Shown here: piece by piece, positions 51,316-59,328 of the stretch
How the letters are laid out: the number at the start of each line of letters is the position of its first letter
Position numbering within the stretch: position 1 is the first letter of the stretch
Source of the DNA: JAKZVK01 sp965237575
Lineage (GTDB): Bacteria > Acidobacteriota > Terriglobia > Bryobacterales > UBA6623
Length of the DNA: 64,000 nucleotides
Assembly: GCA_965237575.1 (NCBI GenBank)
Contig: CBDEGI010000002.1
Span: 124,001 to 188,000, forward strand
Direction of reading: 5' to 3'
The notes under the pieces: model-generated
Databases searched by the model: none
Told to the model about the DNA's origin: nothing
What the model saw: only the letters and a program-made list of their open reading frames with translations
Translations under genes and position numbers: made by a program

Positions 51316-53925
51316 ATGTCCGCCGGCGCCCCTCGTCTGTTCCTGATCGATACCTTCGGGCTGATCTTCCGCGCCTTCTACGGCCGCGCGCGCTCGGGCG
51401 CGCCGCTGATGCGCACGTCCGCGGGCCTGCCGACCGAAGCCATCTACATCTTCAACAACATGATGCGGAAGCTCATCGACACGCATCGGCCCGACTATCT
51501 GGCGGCCGTCTGGGAAGGCGCCGGGCCGACCTTCCGAGACGAGATCTTCGAAGACTACAAGGCCAACCGCGACGAAACGCCCGACGACCTGCTCCTGCAA
51601 TTGCCCTACGTCGAACGCCTGCTCGAGTCGGTCAACGTTCCCGTTCTCGCCTGTGACGGCTATGAGGCCGATGACGTCATCGGTACCCTCGCCAAGCAGG
51701 CCGCCGGCCGCGACATCAACGTCTACGTTGTCTCGAGCGACAAGGATCTGACGCAACTCGTCAGCGACCACGTCTACATGCTCGACCCCATGAAGGGCGA
51801 CCTGCTCTACGACCCCGACAAGGTCAAGGAAGTGCAGGGCGTCGCGCCGGAGCAGATCGTCGACCTGCTCGCGCTCAAGGGAGATTCGGTCGACAATATC
51901 CCCGGCGCCCCCGGTATCGGTGACAAAGGAGCGCGCGATTTGATCGAGACCTACGGCGGTGTCGAAGGCGCCATCGAGCACGCCGCCGAAGTCAAGCGCA
52001 AGACTTATCGCGAGAGCCTGCAACAGAACCGCGACCAGATCCTGATGAGCAAAGTGCTGGCGACCATCGCCCGCGACGCGCCGATCGAGCTTGATCTCGA
52101 CTCGCTCGAGGTCGCCCGGCCGAATGTCGAAGCCCTCGCCGAGCTCTACCGCGAGTTGGAATTCAATAGCTTGCTGAGCCAACTCCAGGTGCCCAAAGGT
52201 CCGGCCGAGGTGCAGTACCGCACCTTGCAGTCGCCCGGCGAATTCGACGAGTGGTTCGAGCAGAACACGAAGAGCGCTCCCCGTGCGTCCGTTGCGTTCG
52301 TAGTCGACCTGACGGCGGGCGGCGAACTCGGGGCCGGCGAACTTGATAACAGGGGGGTGGCCTTCAGCGCCGCCGCCGGAGAAGCTGTACTCCTGCCCAC
52401 GCCGCATCTCGACGCCGCCAAACCCTACCTCGAAGATCCCGCTAGGCCGAAGCGCGTTCACGACCTCAAGACGGCGATGCATCAGCTCGCACCCCGAGGC
52501 ATCGAACCGGCCGGCGCCACCGACGACACGATGCTGGCAGCCTTCCTGCTCGACGCCAGCCGCAACGACTATTCGCTCGAAAAAGCAATCGCGCGCTACC
52601 TCGGCGTGGCGGTCGATTCCGACCTCTGCCGCACGGCCGATCTGGTGCGTCGGCTCGGTGAAACCTTCGATCGCGAGATCGACGCGCAGGACCTTCGCGA
52701 TCTCTACCAAGACATCGAGCTGCCGCTGGCGCCGATCCTCGCCCGCATGGAGCGCGCCGGCGTCCTTCTCGATACGGACATCCTCGGCGGGCTCTCGCAA
52801 GACATGGAGCGCAAGCTCATCGCGCTCAGAGAGGAGATCTACAGCTTCGCCGGGATGACCTTCAACATCAACTCGCCCAAGCAATTGGCGAACGTACTGT
52901 TCGAAGATCTCGCCCTGCCGCCCCCGCCGCGCCGTGGCAAGACCCGGTCGCTCTCCACGGCGTCCGATGTTCTCGAGGGCCTTGTCGAGCACCACGAGGT
53001 CATCGCCCACATCCTCGAATACCGTCAGTTGATGAAGCTCAAAGGGACGTATGTCGACGCGCTACCCGCCTTGATCAATCCCGCCACCGGACGCCTCCAC
53101 ACCACCTTCAACCAGTGCGGGGCGGCTACCGGACGGCTCTCCTCCGCCAATCCGAATTTGCAAAACATCCCGATTCGCACCGAGCTGGGCCGCGAGATCC
53201 GTGCCGCTTTTATCGCGCGCCCCGGCTGGACGCTGCTGGCCGCCGACTACTCGCAGATCGAGTTGCGCATCCTGGCGCACATCTCCGCCGACCCGGTGCT
53301 GCTCAAGGCATTCCGCGGCGGCGAGGACATCCACACGCGCACCGCGGCGGAAGTGTTCGGCGTGCCGCCCTTGATGGTCGGGCCCGAGGAGCGCCGCAGC
53401 GCCAAGGCGGTCAACTTCGGCATCGTGTATGGGCTAAGCCCGTTCGGCCTCGCCAAGCAACTCGACATCTCCCAGGCCGACGCCCGCACTTACATCGACG
53501 CCTACTTCGAGCGCTACGCCGGCGTGAAGAAGTTCATGGCCAAGGCGGTCACCGACGCGCGCCGCCGCGGCCACACCCGCACCCTGCTGGGCCGTCTGCG
53601 GCCGATCCACGATCTCGACAGCCGCAACTCCAACGTGCGCGGATTCGCCGAGCGAACCGCCATCAACTCACCGATTCAGGGCTCCGCGGCCGATCTGATC
53701 AAGCTGGCGATGATCCGCATCGACGCCAAGCTACGCGACGAGGGCAGCCAAGCTCTGATGCTGTTGCAGGTCCACGACGAGCTGTTGTTCGAAGTCCCCG
53801 ACGCCGAGGTCGCCCCGCTCGCCGCGATGGTCAAGCACGAGATGCAGCAAGTCTACGCCCTCAATGTGCCACTGGTCGCCGACGTGAAGACCGGCCCAAA
53901 CTGGCGCGACATGAAACAGCCGTGA
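51316..53925 (+). CDS. polA: DNA polymerase I
   Basis: An 869-residue protein. Domains: 5'-3' exonuclease (residues about 6-295: LIDTFGLIFRAFYGRARSG, VVSSDKDLTQLVSDHVYM, LKGDSVDNIPGAPGIGDKGA), a 3'-5' exonuclease fold about 320-455 lacking the D-x-E motif (FVVDLTAGGELG in its place), and polymerase about 460-869. Polymerase motif A is DYSQIELRILAHIS, motif B RRSAKAVNFGIVYG, motif C QVHDELLFEVPD. So proofreading is probably absent, as in Taq, while polymerase and 5' nuclease should work. Third gene of the lspA-lgt operon. Confidence 0.95.
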   Translation: MSAGAPRLFLIDTFGLIFRAFYGRARSGAPLMRTSAGLPTEAIYIFNNMMRKLIDTHRPDYLAAVWEGAGPTFRDEIFEDYKANRDETPDDLLLQLPYVERLLESVNVPVLACDGYEADDVIGTLAKQAAGRDINVYVVSSDKDLTQLVSDHVYMLDPMKGDLLYDPDKVKEVQGVAPEQIVDLLALKGDSVDNIPGAPGIGDKGARDLIETYGGVEGAIEHAAEVKRKTYRESLQQNRDQILMSKVLATIARDAPIELDLDSLEVARPNVEALAELYRELEFNSLLSQLQVPKGPAEVQYRTLQSPGEFDEWFEQNTKSAPRASVAFVVDLTAGGELGAGELDNRGVAFSAAAGEAVLLPTPHLDAAKPYLEDPARPKRVHDLKTAMHQLAPRGIEPAGATDDTMLAAFLLDASRNDYSLEKAIARYLGVAVDSDLCRTADLVRRLGETFDREIDAQDLRDLYQDIELPLAPILARMERAGVLLDTDILGGLSQDMERKLIALREEIYSFAGMTFNINSPKQLANVLFEDLALPPPPRRGKTRSLSTASDVLEGLVEHHEVIAHILEYRQLMKLKGTYVDALPALINPATGRLHTTFNQCGAATGRLSSANPNLQNIPIRTELGREIRAAFIARPGWTLLAADYSQIELRILAHISADPVLLKAFRGGEDIHTRTAAEVFGVPPLMVGPEERRSAKAVNFGIVYGLSPFGLAKQLDISQADARTYIDAYFERYAGVKKFMAKAVTDARRRGHTRTLLGRLRPIHDLDSRNSNVRGFAERTAINSPIQGSAADLIKLAMIRIDAKLRDEGSQALMLLQVHDELLFEVPDAEVAPLAAMVKHEMQQVYALNVPLVADVKTGPNWRDMKQP

Positions 53926-53932
53926 AATGTAG

Positions 53933-53950
53933 GGCACGGCATGCCGTGCC
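53933..53950. repeat. 18-bp perfect palindrome after polA, REP-like
   Basis: GGCACGGCATGCCGTGCC lies just after the polA stop. It is a perfect palindrome and could form a stable hairpin in RNA, perhaps a terminator-like or dispersed repetitive element. No T-run follows, so a Rho-independent terminator is not supported. Confidence 0.5.
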
Positions 53951-54038
53951 GTGCCCGCGCCGCGAATCGCCTGCCGACCCCGCACGCGCAGCGGTCCTCC
54001 GAACGACGCCTTGCTAAAATACAAACACCCGCCATTCA

Positions 54039-54114
54039 GCCACGGTAGCTCAGTTGGTAGAGCAGCGGTTTCGTAAACCGCAGGTCGTCGGTTCGAGTCC
54101 GACCCGTGGCTCCA
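54039..54114 (+). tRNA. tRNA-Thr (CGT)
   Basis: Acceptor GCCACGG/CCGTGGC, D-arm AGCTCAGTTGGTAGAGC, anticodon stem-loop GCGGT-TTCGTAA-ACCGC with CGT anticodon, T-arm GTCGGTTCGAGTCCGAC, and encoded CCA. 76 bases. It lies between polA and the YVTN-propeller gene. Confidence 0.95.
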
Positions 54115-54338
54115 CTTTTTCAATAACTTAGCCTTTCACTCTCGCAGCGGATGCCGTCACTGGGCCCGCATTCGTGCCCTCTACGGTCCTCATGGGTACT
54201 TAGCCATTCCGTCTTCGCCGGGCCACGCTTGCCCGGTCCGCACGACTGAAAGTCCATGACCATCAGGCTTTGCCGGTGGCTGGGCTCACTGGGGTTCGGG
54301 CTCGGTTGTTTCCGCGGTACTGTGATAGCCTGCCGTTG

Positions 54339-55310
54339 ATGCGACTTCTTGGCATGGGCCTCCTGGCCCTTTCGTCCGCGTTTTCCCAACAGCCCGACCT
54401 CGTCGTGGTCGAAAAGGTCTCCAACAGCGTGGGCTTCTATACCTCCGAGGGCCAACGCGTGGCCGGCGTCCCGGTCGGCAAACATCCCCACGAGATGGTC
54501 TTTTCGCCCGACGGGCGGCTGCTCTACGTCAGCGATAACGGCATCCTGTGGATGACCTATGCCGGCGAAGGCGGCAACACGATCTCGATCATCGACCTGG
54601 AGCAAAGAAAGAGGACCGGCGTCATCGATCTGGGCGACTATCGCCGCCCGCACGGCATGGACCTCGATCCGCGAACCGGCCGCATGGTCGTCACCATCGA
54701 AAACCCCGACGGCCTCTTGCTGATCGATCCCGCCGCGCGAAAGGTCCTACGCAAGTACGACGTCGAGGGCGCCGATCCGCACATGGTGATCCTCGGCCCG
54801 AAAGCCGAGTGGGCCTACGTCAGCAACACCGCGACGGCCGCGGTCGCCGCGGTACATCTAGAGACCGGCGACGTCAGTCTCATCCCCACCGGCAAGAGGC
54901 CCCAGGGCGCGGTGCGTTCCCATGACGGCAAGCTGCTCTACGTGACCAACTCCGAGAGCAGCGCCATCGCGATCATCGACATGCAAAAGAAAGAGAACGT
55001 CGGCAGCATCAAGACCAGCGGCGGCCCCGGACGCGTTGCGCTCACCCCTGACGGCAGGCAGCTCGTCTACAACATCCAAAGCGATCCGGCGGTGGGTTTC
55101 GCCGACATCGCTTCCGGCAAAGAGACAGCGCGCATTCCGCTGCCTGGACCGCCCCTATCGCTGACGCTCTCCGCCGACGGCCGGTGGGCTTACACCGGCG
55201 TGCAGTCGCTCGATAAGGTCTACATCATCGACGTCGCCTCCAAGAAAGTCGCGCGCGGGTTCGATACGCCGAGAAACTCCGGCCCCGACCCCGTTCTGCC
55301 GCTTCCTTAA
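54339..55310 (+). CDS. YVTN-type beta-propeller protein, exported
   Basis: A 323-residue protein. Signal peptide LLGMGLLALSSAFSQQPDL. Propeller repeats of about 45 residues follow: FSPDGRLLYVSDNGI, LDPRTGRMVVTIENPDG, LGPKAEWAYVSNTATA, RSHDGKLLYVTNSESSA, LTPDGRQLVYNIQSDPA. About seven blades. Such proteins bind surface partners or act as lactonase-like scaffolds; no catalytic motif is clear. ATG 54339 chosen for the signal. It stands alone. Confidence 0.83.
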   Translation: MRLLGMGLLALSSAFSQQPDLVVVEKVSNSVGFYTSEGQRVAGVPVGKHPHEMVFSPDGRLLYVSDNGILWMTYAGEGGNTISIIDLEQRKRTGVIDLGDYRRPHGMDLDPRTGRMVVTIENPDGLLLIDPAARKVLRKYDVEGADPHMVILGPKAEWAYVSNTATAAVAAVHLETGDVSLIPTGKRPQGAVRSHDGKLLYVTNSESSAIAIIDMQKKENVGSIKTSGGPGRVALTPDGRQLVYNIQSDPAVGFADIASGKETARIPLPGPPLSLTLSADGRWAYTGVQSLDKVYIIDVASKKVARGFDTPRNSGPDPVLPLP

Positions 55311-55561
55311 AGAACGTAGAGGATGAGGACGCCGGACTTGACGCGCGCAAACTTCGATGCCGGCGAGGGCGCTCCCAAAGCACCGACGCCGGTGCCGATC
55401 GGGCCGATCTGACGGACGCGGTACTTCAAGAACCCTCACCATTTACCGGAAAGAAGATCCAACCATCAAAAGAAAAGTTCACCGGCTCCACGGACAAACC
55501 TCTGAGGGCTAAGGTCGAAGCACGAGCTCTCCGGCCCAGCCGCTTGAAAAAGCGTCTTTGG

Positions 55562-56818
55562 CTAAAGAAATGACAAAGGTGTGCCCTCAGAAAGTACCAT
55601 CGGGCGGCCGATGTTCGTCATGTACTCCTTGGTGTGATCGACCCCGAGTTTGTTGTACAAGGTCGCGGTGAAGTCGGGCACTTCGACCGGGTTGTCCTTG
55701 ACGAATCTCGCATCGTTGTCGGAGGAGCCCCAGACGCGGCCACCTTCGATGCCTCCGCCTCCGATGGTCAGCGAGAAACAATTCGGCCAGTGGTCGCGGC
55801 CGGTGTAGACGTTGATCTCGGGCGTGCGGCCGAACTCTCCTGTTACCAGCACGATGGTTGAGTCGAGCATGCCACGGTCGTGGAGGTCTTCGAGCAGAGT
55901 GGCGTAGGCACGGTCGAACTCGGGCAGGTAGTCGTTCGCCAAGTTTTCGAAGATGTTGGAGTGGTGGTCCCAGTTACCCCGCTTGACGGTGACGAAACGG
56001 ACGCCCGCTTCGACCAGGCGGCGGGCCAGCAGGCAGCCCTGCCCCATTCCCGTGTGGCCGTACTGCTCCCGAAGCGTCTCCGGTTCCTGAGCGATGTCGA
56101 ACGCCTTCTTTGCGAGTGGCGAGCGCATCAGCCCGAGTGCACGCTCGTAGTAGGAGTCAATCGAGTCAAAGGTGTTGCCGGTGTCCCATTGCGAGATCTT
56201 GGAGTCGACCAACCGCAACAGCGAGTAGCGGCTTTCCATCTGGGTCCAGTCAACGCCCATCGGCAGTTCGAGATCCCGGACGGAGTACTTTTCGACATTG
56301 GGGTCGCCCGCGCTGAACGGGTTATACTGCGGCCCCAGGAAACCGGATTGCTCCCTGCGCCTTGCGGATGGGATCGACACGTAGGTCGGCAGCTCGTTGC
56401 GCGGACCCAGTTCCTTGGTCACTACCGAACCGATCGAAGGATGCTTCATGGTCGGCAACGGCTTGTGGCCGGTCAACATGATGTCCGTGGCGCCCTCGTG
56501 GGAGCCGTCCTTGTGCGTCATCGAGCGGATGACGGTGAACTTGTCGGCCTGCTTCGCGGTGAGCGGCAAGTGCTCGCAGACCTGCAGTCCGGCGACGTTC
56601 GTCGGGATCGGCTTGAAGATGCTGCGATACTTCGCGCCCAGGTCGGGCTTGAGGTCAAACGTGTCGATGTGGCTCATCCCCCCGCCCAACAGCAGGTGAA
56701 TGATCGAGAGATCCTTCTTGGGCGCCGCGTGGGCACGGAGCACGTCGCCCCACGACAGTAAGCCGAACGGTGCAATCGAGCCTATTTTGATGAACGAACG
56801 TCGGTCGAAGCGGCGCAT
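55562..56818 (-). CDS. DUF1501 family secreted protein
   Basis: A 418-residue protein. N-terminus RRFDRRSFIKIGSIAPFGLL is Tat-like (RRSFIKIG). The alkaline-phosphatase-like fold of DUF1501 is shown by HLLLGGGMSHIDTFDLKPD, GHTGMGQGCLLARRLVEAGV, TVKRGNWDHHSNIFENLAND and VLVTGEFGRTPEINVYTGRD. Members occur with DUF1549/DUF1553 partner proteins in Planctomycetota and Acidobacteriota; their chemistry is not defined. It is the last gene of the operon, 10 bp after its partner. Confidence 0.9.
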   Translation of the reverse strand: MRRFDRRSFIKIGSIAPFGLLSWGDVLRAHAAPKKDLSIIHLLLGGGMSHIDTFDLKPDLGAKYRSIFKPIPTNVAGLQVCEHLPLTAKQADKFTVIRSMTHKDGSHEGATDIMLTGHKPLPTMKHPSIGSVVTKELGPRNELPTYVSIPSARRREQSGFLGPQYNPFSAGDPNVEKYSVRDLELPMGVDWTQMESRYSLLRLVDSKISQWDTGNTFDSIDSYYERALGLMRSPLAKKAFDIAQEPETLREQYGHTGMGQGCLLARRLVEAGVRFVTVKRGNWDHHSNIFENLANDYLPEFDRAYATLLEDLHDRGMLDSTIVLVTGEFGRTPEINVYTGRDHWPNCFSLTIGGGGIEGGRVWGSSDNDARFVKDNPVEVPDFTATLYNKLGVDHTKEYMTNIGRPMVLSEGTPLSFL

Positions 56819-56828
56819 GGCTTGTCCA

Positions 56829-59228
56829 CTAATGGTTGTACAGATACTCCTTCGAATTCAAGATCGCCCACAACAGGTCTTGAAACACCTGGCGGCGCTC
56901 CTGCTCCGCCAACTTGGCCGTGATCGCCTCACGCTCGGCCGGACGCGGGTAGCGCGACAGCGACGTCAGGAAGATGCGAGCCAACTGCTGCTCGTCGTCG
57001 AGAGCGGGGTCGGGCTCCCACTTGGATACCTTTTCGTGGATGGTGTCTCCCGAGATCATGTGCAGCACTTGGGTGATGTCGGGCTGGTGGTCGCGCTCGC
57101 AAATGGTCTCGCGGTCCAGCCGCCCGAAGGTTTCGAGTATGTAGTGGGGCTTTCCTGAGTAGACCTGCATGGCGCGCGTACCCGGAGGATAGCCGTCGTA
57201 TTTTTCCGGTATGCCCGTGATCTGCACGATGGTATCGAGGATCTGCTCGGCGAGGAGTCGTCGCATGTAATAGTGCGAGGAATTAATCCGGTCGGCGCGG
57301 TTGGAGTCGTTCGGCTCGGAGCTTAACTGATACGTACGCGAATTGAGAATCGCCCGGATCAAGTGACGCAGGTCATAGTCGTGGCTTGAGAGGTCCTCCG
57401 CCATCGCGTCGAGCAGCGCGGGATTGACCGGCGGATTCGTAACGCGGAAATCGTCCACTTCCTCGACCAATCCACGGCCCAGGTAGTGCTTCCAAACCCG
57501 GTTGACGATGGTTCGCGAGAAGAACGGGTTTTGCGGGTCGGTCATCCATCGCGCGAGGTCTTCGCGAACATCCTTTTCGGGTAGATCGGGCTCGAGGCCG
57601 CCGTCGAGATACTTGGGTAAAACAACCTGCTCGGTCGCGGGATGCTTGACGGGACGGGGCTTCATTACGAAATCGACCGGCTCCGGCGCCCAGTAGTGGC
57701 CGTTTTCGTCGTTCTGATAGACCTCCTTCTTGGCCATGCGAGCGAAGAAGGCGGCGAATCCGTAGAAGTCGTCTTGCGTCCATTTTTCCCACGGATGGTT
57801 GTGGCAGCGAGCACACTCGATGCGCACGCCAAGGAAGAGCTGGCTGATGTTGGTGGCGTGGTCCTCGGCTTCGGAGTGGCGGCTGATGTTGTAGAAGCTA
57901 GTGGGCCCGATGTTGCCGAACTCGAACAAGTGCGCGCCTTGGCTAAGCAGCACTTCGGTGACCAGTTGGTCGTAGGGCTTGTGGTCGAGGAACGATTGCT
58001 TCAGGTATTGGTAGACCAGCCGTGCGCCCTTGGCGCCTGCCTCGTGGGTTCCGGCGCGAAACATCTCCGTGAACTTCAGCGCCCAGAACTCTGCAAACTC
58101 AGGTCTCTCGAGCAAACCGTCGATGAGCTTGGCCCGCTTGTCGGGGTCGGTCGATTCGAGAAACTCCACGGCTTCTGTTTCGGTGGGAAGCAAGCCGATC
58201 GTATCGAGATAGACCCGGCGCAGGAATTGCTCGTCATCGGCCAGCCTGGAAGGTGAGATGTGGAGGCGCTCGAGTTTTGAGAAGACGTCTTCGTCGATGT
58301 AGTTGTTGCGCGGTGCGTCGGCCGCGTCTGAGGTCCGCAGTTCTTCCGGCTGCGGAACATAGAACTTGGCCGCCACGGCCCGGCCCAGCGTACGCACCAT
58401 GACGGCCGTTTCGCCTGGCTGCAGTGCCTTGATCTTCCCGTCCGCTGAAACCTCGATGACATCCGGGTTGTTGGAAGAGTACTGCACGAGGTGGGTGACG
58501 TCGCGGCTTGTTCTGTCGGTGTAGGTCGCTGTTGCCACCAACTGTTGAGCGGCACCCACACCACCGAGGATGCGTTCTTCGGGATAGACGGTCAGAGATT
58601 CGATTCGGGGCGCGTCACCGCTGTCGTACTCGGCGCCATCGCGGATCCAATCGAGAATCGTGCGGTAGTCGAGCGAATCGACCGAGAAACGGACGCCCCC
58701 GCCGTGAGCGACCTCAAACGTCGGTTTCTGAAGCAGGAGACTCTTCTCGGGATTCTCGCGATCGATGCGGGGCTGAATCGCCTCGTAGTCCAGGTCGGGC
58801 TCGTATCCGAAGAGAGACAGCTTGAACCCGTTCTGACCGCTGATCGACCCGTGGCAGGACGAACCGGCGCATCCACCCATCGTGAAGATCGGCATGACGT
58901 CTTTGACGAAACTCACCTTGGGTTTTTCACCGGCTGACGCGACGAAAACCGGGACCGTAGCACTTCCTTCCTCGCACTCAACCCCCAGTGTGGCCTTCCC
59001 GTTGGCCAATGCGGTCAGAACGCCTTCGGGTGAGACGGAGGTGACATACGGGTTATCCAGTTGGAAGGAACAGCCACCGGTAACATCGCGGTCGTTCGCG
59101 CTGACGGTCAGTACCTGCGCAGCGCTGGCCCCGAGTAGGTGGACCGACGGAGGATAAACGGAGATGCCCACCGCCCAGGCGGGCGTGGCAACCGCGAGCA
59201 AGGTAAGGATTCTGGTGGATTGTCGCAA
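56829..59228 (-). CDS. DUF1549/DUF1553 protein with Ig-like (BIG2) repeats and a haem-binding-like site
   Basis: About 799 residues from TTG 59228; the frame continues upstream but TTG follows AGGTG. A hydrophobic signal (ILTLLAVATPAWA) leads to a bacterial Ig-like repeat, then MGGCAGSSCHGSISGQNG, a cytochrome-like C-x3-C-H (atypical spacing). A second Ig-like repeat is at about 260-340 (GKIKALQPGETAVMVRTLGR). DUF1549 (LERLHISPSRLADDEQFLRR) and DUF1553 (FFSRTIVNRVWKHYLGRGLV) follow. It is the middle gene, between PPC/TIG and DUF1501. The product is probably periplasmic, perhaps processing polysaccharide or sulfated substrates; this is inference. Confidence 0.87.
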   Translation of the reverse strand: MRQSTRILTLLAVATPAWAVGISVYPPSVHLLGASAAQVLTVSANDRDVTGGCSFQLDNPYVTSVSPEGVLTALANGKATLGVECEEGSATVPVFVASAGEKPKVSFVKDVMPIFTMGGCAGSSCHGSISGQNGFKLSLFGYEPDLDYEAIQPRIDRENPEKSLLLQKPTFEVAHGGGVRFSVDSLDYRTILDWIRDGAEYDSGDAPRIESLTVYPEERILGGVGAAQQLVATATYTDRTSRDVTHLVQYSSNNPDVIEVSADGKIKALQPGETAVMVRTLGRAVAAKFYVPQPEELRTSDAADAPRNNYIDEDVFSKLERLHISPSRLADDEQFLRRVYLDTIGLLPTETEAVEFLESTDPDKRAKLIDGLLERPEFAEFWALKFTEMFRAGTHEAGAKGARLVYQYLKQSFLDHKPYDQLVTEVLLSQGAHLFEFGNIGPTSFYNISRHSEAEDHATNISQLFLGVRIECARCHNHPWEKWTQDDFYGFAAFFARMAKKEVYQNDENGHYWAPEPVDFVMKPRPVKHPATEQVVLPKYLDGGLEPDLPEKDVREDLARWMTDPQNPFFSRTIVNRVWKHYLGRGLVEEVDDFRVTNPPVNPALLDAMAEDLSSHDYDLRHLIRAILNSRTYQLSSEPNDSNRADRINSSHYYMRRLLAEQILDTIVQITGIPEKYDGYPPGTRAMQVYSGKPHYILETFGRLDRETICERDHQPDITQVLHMISGDTIHEKVSKWEPDPALDDEQQLARIFLTSLSRYPRPAEREAITAKLAEQERRQVFQDLLWAILNSKEYLYNH

Positions 59229-59255
59229 AGAACACCTAATGGTAAACGAGCAGCC

Positions 59256-59277
59256 GGGCGGGCGCGGGGGCCCGCCC
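59256..59277. repeat. Short GC palindrome, REP-like
   Basis: GGGCGGGCGCGGGGGCCCGC, with a following CC, forms an imperfect 22-bp hairpin just upstream of the DUF1549 gene. Similar GC-rich repeats occur between genes in this genome type, but only this copy is visible here. Confidence 0.35.
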
Positions 59278-59328
59278 CTACAGCCTCGTTGGATGCTTCG
59301 ACGCCTAAGGAAGCACCACGACATTCCA

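Noticed and set aside
51205..53010. A 601-codon minus-strand frame
   Set aside because: Antisense shadow of polA.
53933..53950. Hairpin after polA as a Rho-independent terminator
   Set aside because: It lacks a following T-run; kept only as a palindrome.
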